A stretch of 64,000 nucleotides of DNA from Neurospora tetrasperma FGSC 2508 (lineage: Eukaryota; Ascomycota; Sordariomycetes; Sordariales; Sordariaceae), in NCBI RefSeq assembly GCF_000213175.1, contig NW_009799100.1, positions 5,077,293 through 5,141,292 of the forward strand. The letters run 5' to 3'. How positions within the stretch are numbered: position 1 is the first letter of the stretch; every line of letters begins with the position of its first letter. Below, one piece after another: positions 1 through 9,046 of this stretch. The notes under the pieces are model-generated. The model was given only the letters and a program-made list of their open reading frames with translations, made no database searches and was not told the origin of the DNA. Made by a program: the position numbers and the translations under genes.

Positions 1-1298
1 GATTTTCCGGGGTGAAGAGTCAGCCCTTGCGAAATGGAAGACATTGCATGTTACTGTCAGCACTAAAGCAGCAAGGCTACGACCTTCCCGTTAGGTGCAG
101 AACTCCACACAGCAGGTTTTTAGGCTGCATGCGGCTGCGAGGCGTAGCGGCGGGCCGTGATGGATACAAAACGGGAAGTGGAGAGGCCGAACGGATGAAA
201 AGACCTAATTGGGCAGACACAGTATGCGAGGCTGCTCCGTGCACAAGGCTAAGTACTTAGTAGCCTGGATCCACGTGAATGGTGTGGGTACAGTGTCGGG
301 CTCCTCCACTTTTTCATTTCTCCACATCTCGGTCAGACTCGACATCAACGACACTTTCCTCTCTTTCTCACCACCACCATCACACTCTCCCATCACCTAG
401 GTCACCTCCGACAACGTGGTATTCAATGTCCTGTCATTCTCACCAGGCTGTGACACTGGGCTGATGGGTTGCCACACCGTCATCAGAGCCTCGTGCTCGC
501 TCCGTTGGACGTAATAGGAGAAGGATTCTCAGCCATGGCCTCCTTTGGGGCTCAATATACCAAACCTGGGTTACAGTATTGGACAATTCACAGTCCATCA
601 TCACCAACAGCCCGCCATTGCGAACTTCAGGCAATCTCGACTGATCGCTTGATGGTCCATCCATGTCATCATCAGATGTCCACCTGCAGGCAGAAGTGCT
701 GTTCCCCTGACCAACTTTGATCACAACAACGCGAGATTGAGGTGCGGATCCCAAACGGACCATCTTTTAGACCCTCGCATGGCTTGGTTACATCTCTGAC
801 GGGCACCGTTGCATTCTGTGATTCCGCCACTACGTCCAGATACCCAGCCCTACAGGGTTAACATGTTCCGTCCACCTTCGGATGCTCTAACCCAGCACGA
901 ACTCCTTGTTGTTGTTTTTTTCACACCCTTCGGGCTCTAGCTACGAAGTTTCCGTGAAGAATTGTCCGTCAATCTCCGCTCATGGTGCCCTCCGGAATCC
1001 TTGAGGTCGTTAGTGAAGCAATAGATTGCTACGGATCAGCAAGAGAATAATCATACCCTTCGCATCTTTCGGCAAACACTCGCCGCCAATATTCGCCTCT
1101 TGCACGTCAGCCTCGGGATGACCGTACGATGAGGGTGATAACCCTTGCCAATGCTACATCCCAGTGGATGGAGGTCTGGTGCCTTGGGGGTTTTGGTTCC
1201 TTGGACGCTGGAGAGAGTGAGAGTGAGTGGGTGAGTAGGGGTCTGACATGTTTAATGACTTGGAGGCAATAACTCGCCAATATGGAGAGCAAAGAAGG
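1..1298. other. Intergenic region upstream of the chitinase gene
   Basis: I see no convincing gene here. The open frames are short, overlap each other on both strands and show no family motif. The stretch contains ordinary mixed-composition fungal intergenic DNA and the distal promoter of the chitinase gene that follows. Confidence 0.5.
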
Positions 1299-1304
1299 TA
1301 TAAA
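1299..1304 (+). promoter_or_regulatory. Candidate TATA box of the chitinase gene
   Basis: A TATAAA hexamer lies about 190 bp upstream of the chosen chitinase start codon and about 110 bp upstream of a leader intron. The position fits a core promoter with a transcript start near 1330. This rests on sequence and spacing alone. Confidence 0.35.
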
Positions 1305-1411
1305 GACCACTTTCTTCGCTGTTGCCGTTGGTTCAGAATGATCGAGGTCCATCAGTTCCACCTGCTCTTCTGGCCATCAAGGCCTGTGTTGGACTGAACC
1401 ATCGTTTACAT

Positions 1412-1464
1412 GTAAGTGGCCCCCGGAACTCAAAAGCCACGACTCAGTCTAACCTGTTTACCAG
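1412..1464 (+). other. Probable 5'-UTR intron of the chitinase gene
   Basis: A GTAAGT donor at 1412, a TCTAACC branch-like site near 1448 and a CAG acceptor ending at 1464 make a 53-nt intron of normal size for these fungi. It lies 25 nt upstream of the start codon. Its presence argues that the real start is the ATG at 1490 and not the open frame that continues further upstream. Confidence 0.5.
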
Positions 1465-1489
1465 TCTCTGTCAGATTCCTTGTGCAACC

Positions 1490-3633
1490 ATGGTGGCTTT
1501 ATCATGGTTCACGGCGGGTATGGGGGCTCTTGGCCTCTTGCTCTCTGCTGATGGAGTCCTGGCTGCCAAACAACCAGCTTTCCGATTTCCTTCGAGCCCA
1601 GCCTACCGCGACGTATGCCCTGAGCGATGTATCGTTTCCGGACCAAACTCAGGCAACTGGTCTGTCTATCCCAACTTCAAGCAGATCAAAAAGTGCACCC
1701 AGACCATGTTCTACGACTTCAACCTCTATGACCAAGTCGACAATCCCGACTCCAACTCCCGCATCGCTGCTTGCACTTCGTTTGGTCCTGACTTCTCCTT
1801 GTTACCCCCCAACAACTCGGCCGCACGAATTCCTTCCCTTGACCCTGTCAACGTTGATTTCGAAGTCGGCTGGAAAGAGGAGGGTTTCGGCCTGGCTGCT
1901 GCCGGGCTCCGGTCTCTGATCAAGCAAATCCGCAAGTATGTCGAAAATGGACATGGGGCCACTGAGGAACCCCTCATCGTTTATGCTCAGTCTGGTCAAG
2001 CCACTGTCGGTCTCTACATCGGCCAAGGTCTGCAGAACCAAGGCCTTAGCGAGTCGGCCCTGAGTATCTTGCAGGACAACCTCGACACTCTCAATGTCTC
2101 GACACCTAGCCTGGCCATGCAGCTTTGCGGCCCTGGCTACGACAGCGCCCATACTTTTGGCGTTATGCTTACCAGCAATGCTACCTTTGCTCCCATCCAA
2201 GACGCCATCAAGACCTGGGCCAATGCCACTTGCTTGTCCTTTGCGGGCTCCAAGAGTTTCGCCGGCGAGGCTGTGTTCACCACGCCGCTTCTGCCAACAA
2301 ACGGCACTGTTGGGTCGAACTCCACCATTGGCTCCAACTCCACCATCCAGGCCAGGGGACTCGGTCGCAGGTATCACAGGGCTCTTCATGCCCGTGCCGA
2401 GTGCAAGAGTGTGCAGGTCGAATCTGGTGATAGCTGTGCGTCGCTGGCCACAAAGTGTGGTATCTCGGGCGCTGACTTCACAAAGCTCCATCCCGACTCC
2501 GACTTTTGCGCCAAGCTGAAGCCAAAGCAACACGTCTGCTGCACCACCGGAGATCTTCCTGATTTCCGTCCCGTCCCCAACTCTGATGGCTCTTGCTTCT
2601 CGTACCAGGTCAAGGCCAATGACAACTGCGCCAACCTTGGTGCCGAGTATGGCCTGACCAACGAGGACATTGAAGGCTTCAACAAGAACACCTGGGGCTG
2701 GAATGGCTGTGAGCTTCTGTTCAAGGACACCATCATGTGCTTGAGCAAGGGATCCCCGCCTTTCCCCGCCCCGATCGCCAACGCTGTGTGCGGTCCGCAA
2801 AAGCCGGGCTCCAAGCCGCCGACGGATGGCTCCAAGATTGCCGACATGAACCCTTGCGCTCTCAACGCCTGCTGCAACGTCTGGGGCCAGTGCGGTATCA
2901 CCAAGGACTTTTGCGTTGACACCAACACCGGCGCTCCAGGGACTGCCAAGAACGGCACCTACGGCTGCATCTCCAACTGCGGCACCGACATTGTCAAGGG
3001 TGATGGGTCCGGCGCCATCAAGGTTGCCTATTTCGAAGCCTACAATCTGGGCCGAGACTGCCTCTTCCAGGACGCCTCTCAGATCGACACTTCCCAGCAC
3101 ACCCACATCCACTTTGCTTTTGGTACTTTGACCCCTGATTATGAGGTCGAGGTCGGCGATGTTCTGTCCTCTTATCAGTTCCAGGAGTTTAAGCGTGTCA
3201 GGGGCGCCAAGCGTGTCGTGTCGTTTGGCGGCTGGGACTTTTCCACTATGCCTGCCACCTACTCCATCTTCCGCAATGGTGTCACCTCCGCCAATCGTCT
3301 CAAGATGGCCACCAACATTGCCAACTTTATCAAGGAGCACGATCTCGACGGTGTTGACATTGACTGGGAATACCCCGGAGCACCTGACATTCCTGGCATC
3401 CCGGCCGCCAGCCTGGATGATGGCCCCAACTATCTCGCCTTTCTCGTCATTTTGAAGAACCTGCTACCTGGAAAATCGATCTCGATCGCCGCCCCCTCCT
3501 CCTACTGGTATCTAAAGCAGTACCCTCTCAAGCAGATCGGTGCTGTAGTGGATTACATCGTGTTCATGAGTTACGACCTCAGCGGCAAGTCTTATTTCTT
3601 CAGAATTTTTCAAATATTAATTTCTTTAAAAAT

Positions 3634-3664
<31 letters not shown>

Positions 3665-6070
3665 CCCCTTCCATCAATCAGTGCCATCATTCTGCTAACT
3701 CCCGAAATAGGACAATGGAATGTGGGCAACGAATACGCTCTAGATGGATGTGACGCCGGCAACTGCCTGCGTAGTCAGGTCAACCTGACGGAAACCAAGC
3801 AGTCGTTGGCCATGATCACCAAGGCCGGCGTTCCCGGAAGAAAGGTCATCGTCGGTGTGACTAGCTACGGTCGCTCTTTTGAAATGGCGCAGCCCGGCTG
3901 TTGGGGGCCCAGCTGCACTTACACTGGTACCAACACAAACTCATACGCGAAGCCGGGCGTGTGCACCGGCACTGCGGGCTACATTGCCGACGCCGAGATT
4001 GCCGAGATCATGGCCGGAACCGGCTCGAAGCGTTCAGGAAGAGTCACGGCTAGCTTCGTCGACGCAAGCAGCAACAGTGACATTCTTGTGTACGACAACA
4101 CCCAATGGGTTGGCTATATGAGCGCTGCCACCAAGAAATCCCGCACAGCCCTTTACACGGCGTGGGGAATGGGAGGCACCACGGACTGGGCCAGCGATCT
4201 GCAAAAGTACAACGACGTTCCCTCGCCTGCCAAGGACTGGAACTCTTTCAAGCAAGCCATCCGTGCCGGCTTGGACCCTAAGGGTGATGATGGCGTTCGT
4301 GATGGTAACTGGACCAAGCTGACCTGCGACAATGACTACACCATAAACTGGGACGACCATACGCCCGAAGAGATCTGGAAGAAGCTCAATGCGGATGCTG
4401 CGTGGGACGATGTGGTCAGGAACTGGAAAGACAACAACCGTGGCAGACCGGGCTTCAGCTTTATGGACTCGGTTGGTCTTACCCTTGGCATGGGAGCCGG
4501 AGGCACCGCGCAGTGCGGCACGCTGGGCAAGCACGACAATTGCGACAAAACCGAGGATTGTCCCGATAGTGCGAACGGGGACAGGTCTGGTCCTGCAGCG
4601 CAACTGATCTGGAACTCGCTGGTGTGGATCCATGAGGCCTACCATGAGTACTACGACGCTTTGTACGACGTTGCGGGCATCATCAGCACGTCTCTTGATA
4701 ACATGGAGGATACCTTTGCTCCTATTCCAGCGCCGCCTGACAACAAGTGGACGTACCTGCTAATCGATCTGATCACTCTCGGAACCCTCTCGGTTGCCGG
4801 CCCTTTCTTCAACACGCTGCTCAAGAACACCGCGTATTTCATCGAGAAGGAGGGTTCGGCTCTTGACAACCTCAAGGACACCACCTTGACCTTGATCGGC
4901 CAGAGCACGACCATCGCCAAGGATGTGCTACCCAGCAAAGACTCCCCCTGGACACCCGAGGCTCAAAACGAGTACTCCAACTACATGGGCCAAGCCATCG
5001 CCGGCTGGGCCAACGTCACCTCCCTCTCCCTCGAAAAGTTCTTCGAGGCCACCGACGACACGCTCGACGCCATGGGCGAGCTCATCTCGGACGGCAAGCT
5101 GATCCGCGGCTCAACAGGCAACAACGTGATCGACGGCTCCAACCAATCCAACGACCTGCGCGCCAACCTTGCCAAGTCCTTCTACGCCTACGCCATCCCC
5201 AACCTCTGGCGCTCCGCCAAGACGTACGCCTTTGTGCTCGACTCGGGCATCTCGTGCAGCACCTCCAATCCGCTCGGCGACTATCTCGAAGACGACACCA
5301 TGAAAGACACGGGCGCCTGCGTCGACGGCACGTGGTACTACCTCGTGCACCCCGACGGCGACAGCAAGAAATGCCAGTGCCAAATCGTCGGCGACCACGG
5401 GCCCTGCCAGACCATCTGCCGCGACAACAAGTTCTCCGCGCCGCCCGGCATCGGCTCACTCAGCAACTTTGGCGGTATCTCCAAGGACGACCTGATCACG
5501 GGCTCCGTCCGCACTTACAAGCAAAACGGCCAAAAGAACGGGGGTTCCTCCCCCGATCCGCGCGACGGCGGCACCATCGATAACCTCCTCAAGGTCGACG
5601 TCACCACCCCCGGCTACGTCCGTCTGCCCGTCTGCTCCCCCGAGCGCGCCTTCCAGTCCTGGGACACCTCCAGCAAGGGATCATCCGACAATTACCCGTG
5701 TGATATCCCGCCCGGCAAGAACGACTGCGGCGATTCGAGCTTTGAGAACCAGACGTCGGACGCCAGCCCCAGCGTGGACGATTGTCTGGCGATCATCAAG
5801 AACATCCAGGGGGATGGCGGCACCGAGTGGACGACGCAGGTGGTGGGCAAGAACCAGCGCGAGATTGCCAAGGCGGGGTCATGCGCGTTTGGAGTGGAGG
5901 CGACCAAGGTGAATGGAAACGTCAACTTTAAGGTGGGTGGCCAGGATGTGATTGATATTATCAATGAGGCGATCAACAGGTTTGGGGGAGGGGGCAAGGT
6001 CGGCGCCAAGGGGGATATGAGTTGCAATGGTAACGTTCATGGGCAGGATGTCAAGTGGGGGATTTACTAG
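1490..6070 (+). CDS. Secreted LysM/chitin-binding/GH18 chitinase, killer-toxin-alpha-like (subgroup C)
   Basis: Predicted extracellular chitinase hydrolysing beta-1,4-GlcNAc polymers. The start at ATG 1490 gives a clear signal peptide (residues 1 to about 25). Coding exons are 1490-3584 and 3711-6070, about 1484 residues. Seen in order: an N-terminal region (25-300), two LysM-like modules (about 303-355 and 368-425), a cysteine-rich type-1 chitin-binding domain (about 455-500, core CCNVWGQCG), and a GH18 barrel (about 507-860) with intact catalytic motif DGVDIDWE, acid/base Glu about residue 627. A C-terminal region of roughly 620 residues with clustered cysteines follows; I do not recognise a fold in it. 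LysM plus ChtBD1 plus GH18 is the known architecture of fungal subgroup C chitinases, related to the chitinase subunit of yeast killer toxins. The intron 3585-3710 uses a GC donor, has a TGCTAAC branch site and holds a run of 29 T; because its length is a multiple of three and it lacks a stop, the frame runs through it. Confidence 0.9.
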
Positions 6071-6319
6071 ATGGTCTATGCTACTCAACGCAGTAGTATA
6101 GGTCTGGGTGTTGAAGGTTTATCTACGCACACTTGTGGTCTTTATCACTTCTTTTCTTTCTTCTTTTCTTTCTTTGTAGGTTGTGTTAGTACCCTGGTAA
6201 CTCAATACCATTTTCCCGTCTTCATCCAAAATTTATACAATACAGTAATGGCCTTAGTCTGATTTACATCATGCATAATAAATACCCTTGATATGTCTAG
6301 TATTCCTTACTATTGGCCC

Positions 6320-6895
6320 TCCTTATACCGTCCGTTCGGGCGATCGACATTATCGTACCTACTTGGTAACTGTGATCGTTCTGCTTCATTGCACTGTTTG
6401 GCCGTGGAATTCCATTTAATCGAGCCAAACAACAAAGCACCATACCAATTATATATAGGTAGCCTTCCTTGTCTATTTCGAAAGCCGACCGACCCCCTCT
6501 CGCCCCTGACACTGACAAAAGTTTTGAGCCCTTTGACATTATACCTTAGGGATACACTCCCTACACATCCAAGCGTCTTCAATATACCTTTGAATCTGTC
6601 TGTCGTTTAGGCAATTCCTAGATGGGTGGGGAATATCCCAAAGGGACTCTAGCTGATGTGTTTTTGAATGATTGTAATCCCTAGTAAGAATTTGCAACGT
6701 GTGTTTCATGACTAACATAAGTAGAACAGTTTTGCCAGGGGCGAGAGGGGGTCAACTAGCGTTTGAAATAGACAAGGAAGGCTATCATTGGTGTGGTGGT
6801 TTATTGGTTCAGTTAAATGGAATGTCACAGCCAGTGCAATAAACCAGAACGATTATAGTAAGGTATCCAAGTACGATGATGTCCTTGGACCTCTA
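6320..6895. repeat. Foldback element: two inverted, diverged repeat arms
   Basis: A segment at about 6345-6508 reappears as its reverse complement at about 6732-6890. Shared stretches include GCCTTCCTTGTCTATTTC, CCCCCTCTCGCCCCTG and ATCGTTCTG. I estimate about 70-75 percent identity over 160 bp with small gaps. The outer ends match near CATTATCGTAC. The 220-bp spacer is not obviously repeated. It may be an old foldback or MITE-type element, or two solo elements in opposite orientation. Confidence 0.6.
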
Positions 6896-7085
6896 CCCAA
6901 AGGGCGTTTTGTAGGATTTCATATCCCTTTTCACTTTGACATCGGTCTTTTGACACTAGATAAAATGATGGTTACGGGGGACAAGATGCCTTAGAGAGTA
7001 TTCCGTGCGTATTGCGTTTGTACTGGAACGCGTTCCGTCTTCTGGGAATCGAGTAGATATCTTCGCTAATACCTTTCTGATGCAC

Positions 7086-7224
7086 CTCAAGGTGTTTTCA
7101 AGTCAGTTTAGGGTGTTTCTGACTCATTGTAAGATGTTTCTGACTTAATTCAAGGTGTTTCTGACTTGATTAAGGTGTTTCTGACTCAAGTCAAGGCATT
7201 TCTAACTCAATTCAAGGTGTTTCG
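7086..7224. repeat. Degenerate tandem array, about 21-bp unit
   Basis: Six to seven imperfect copies of a unit close to CTGACTCAATTCAAGGTGTTT lie head to tail. Differences between copies are mostly transitions (CAAGG/TAAGA, GACTC/GACTT), as expected for an old array subject to RIP-type mutation. No coding role is apparent. Confidence 0.7.
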
Positions 7225-7489
7225 GTGTTCCTCACTGGCCGTTTCTGGACTAACAAAGCTGACTCGCCCATATTCTATGTATACGTTGTCAGATAGGCCC
7301 CATGATCACTCGCCAGGGATAATTACAAGGAACTCATGAATGACACTCAATATATTCATACTACTCGTGAAGAAATCTCCGCTTACAGATCTAGCTCCTT
7401 GAAGCCTCGAGCACGAATAATTCCCGGTGTTCTATCATGGGGTGCTAAACCTTTGTAAAAAAAAAAAAAAGAAAAAAAGAAAAAAAAGA

Positions 7490-7568
7490 CTGGTTTCCGT
7501 CAGGTTGACCTGGCTGCGCAGGCAGTTGCCGGTGTCACATCCCTCCTGAAAGTATTCATTACCCATTA
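7490..7568 (-). pseudogene. Fragment of a GH18 chitinase gene
   Basis: The minus strand encodes a 25-residue segment containing GCDTGNCLRSQVNLTET. It matches GCDAGNCLRSQVNLTET of the intact chitinase (around 3749-3799) but is not identical in DNA, so it derives from a paralogue or an old copy. It ends at NLTET next to an A-rich tract (7457-7493), while the rest of the chitinase is absent. Too short to function alone. Confidence 0.75.
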
Positions 7569-7661
7569 GGCTGTGCGAGCTGAAAGTTCGTTGATGTTTA
7601 CGGGTGTAGAAGAATTTAAGAATTTCACTAACGATTTGTGCCAGCATGCCTTGAATAGAAA
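7569..7661 (+). pseudogene. Coding fragment shared with 22236-22327
   Basis: This stretch aligns without gaps over about 92 bp (roughly 70-75 percent identity by eye) with the minus strand at 22236-22327. Both encode a related peptide: RAESSLMFTGVEEFKNFTND here and RAEGSLMLSTIEQLDSFTND there. A stop codon (TAA) follows shortly after. It abuts the reversed chitinase fragment, so the region is a composite of small rearranged pieces. The parent gene family is not recognised. Confidence 0.5.
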
Positions 7662-7973
7662 GAATGTATCCTCTTAAACGTACCTAGTCACGCTCAGGGA
7701 TAGCTTATTAATGGCCAAATATCAAATGGTATACCTTCTTCTCCTTAGACTCACTTCTCTAAAAGTCTCTAATCCTTCCCTGATTACCTACATTCTCAAT
7801 TCATTTACGCCGCCGATTCTAAGAAATCTTACTTCAAAGGTCCTTCACACTCTTAGATCCCCAAGCATCACCATTTCGTATCCCAACCTAGCGTGCCGCA
7901 CTGCGTGGTGCCTCCGGGGGCGGGCATCCAGCCAAAACACGACCAAAAATCCAAAACGCCAACCCAACATCTG

Positions 7974-8528
7974 CTAAATCTGGTTGTCGAATGCACAACA
8001 GTGATTATCGCGATGGATTTTCATGTTCTGAGCGGTCTTATATGTATACCCGCATGTTGGGCAAAAAAACATTGGTGTAGCCGGGGGCGGCCGTCCCTCC
8101 GCGACGGCCACCCGTACCGTATGAATATAAGATTTTCTTCGATAAGCATTTATTTGCGCCTGGGTATTCCATCCCGGCATCTCGGGACACAATTCACACA
8201 AAAGTATTTGTGATTGAGCTGGAATAGCCGGCATGTCCGGGTGGTGCTTGCTTATGTGTTTTTTTAGATCCGGAAGGGGAAAGGCGAATAAGAAAAGAAA
8301 ACGAAGAACAAAAGAAAAGAACGAAAGAACATATCCCAGTTTGCAACGCAGTCTGCTTCTCCTTTGCCCCGAAATCTCACCAGGTATCTTCATCTGGCAT
8401 ACAGCAGTCTTCACCCTGCAGTCTCTTTTTATCATCATAACCTCTTCCCGTACTGTAGCCCTGTCCAGGTAATCTTTGCGTCCCATTACCAGATCCTGTA
8501 GTTGCACGCAATCCACCTGAAGTACCAT
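7974..8528 (-). CDS. Hypothetical protein fragment with one C2H2 zinc finger
   Basis: A minus-strand frame of up to 184 residues ends in a clean C2H2 pattern (CPTCGYTYKTAQNMKIHRDNH: C-x2-C-x12-H-x3-H) about 10 residues before the stop. A second Cys pair (CELC) lies upstream. The middle contains a hydrophobic, pyrimidine-rich segment (around 8270-8340) that looks more like an intron than protein, but I could not define clean splice sites. It lies downstream of the NLR on the same strand and could be a separate small gene, a 3' exon of it, or a remnant. Start codon uncertain. Confidence 0.35.
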   Translation of the reverse strand: MVLQVDCVQLQDLVMGRKDYLDRATVREEVMMIKRDCRVKTAVCQMKIPGEISGQRRSRLRCKLGYVLSFFSFVLRFLFLFAFPLPDLKKHISKHHPDMPAIPAQSQILLCELCPEMPGWNTQAQINAYRRKSYIHTVRVAVAEGRPPPATPMFFCPTCGYTYKTAQNMKIHRDNHCCAFDNQI

Positions 8529-8788
8529 CTACTTAAGAGGCCCATCCATCCAGGTAAACCTTCGCTTGGTGGGTAAGTTCTCCCCTCACCTCAGATGGTA
8601 TTCCTGCTGGCGCGAATGCCGCCGTCGCCGTCTTGAACCCCTCCCTCCTCTTGTGAGTCATCCAGCTGCTCTATTGCTTGCAACTGGCCGAGCAGATTTC
8701 CTTCGAATCGGTGATGCCTTCTCTGGAGAGGCTGCCTTGGATGAAGTATGTATTTGCCCCCTGTGCAAGTGCACACAGAAATGCAAAA

Positions 8789-9046
8789 TCATGTCATGGC
8801 TCGGATGAGATCCACCCACACGGGTAAATACTGTAGCGGATCCAAGATCGGTGCTACCCCGTCCAATTCTTCACCTTGCAAATCTGCCCTTACGATATCC
8901 TCCATAATCACGTCGTCCATCGCTTCAAGATCCATCAATTCGTAATTCCATCGCTCATCCTCCTCGTCATACCTTAGCCAATCCCAGTGTTCCACCGGTA
9001 TTGTATCAAGTGCGAAACCTCCGTGCTCCATCAGTACCCAACACAC
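8789..9046 (-). pseudogene. Possible frame-shifted C-terminal tail of the NLR
   Basis: An 85-residue minus-strand frame overlaps the last 16 bases of the ankyrin-repeat frame. It encodes an acidic, protein-like tail with EHWDWLRYDEEDERWN and a helical-looking acidic segment. The ankyrin frame stops at IIDKCVGY while this frame continues as CWVLMEHGG. A one-base indel or an unrecognised intron would join them. Alternatively it is chance. No family assigned. Confidence 0.35.

Noticed and set aside
1322-1489. N-terminal extension of the chitinase frame upstream of ATG 1490
   Set aside because: It begins at a non-ATG codon, crosses a good leader intron (1412-1464) and would bury the signal peptide.
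1802-3340. 512-codon frame on the minus strand inside the chitinase gene
   Set aside because: It is antisense to the LysM/GH18 coding exon, shows no motif, and arises from the codon bias of the real gene.
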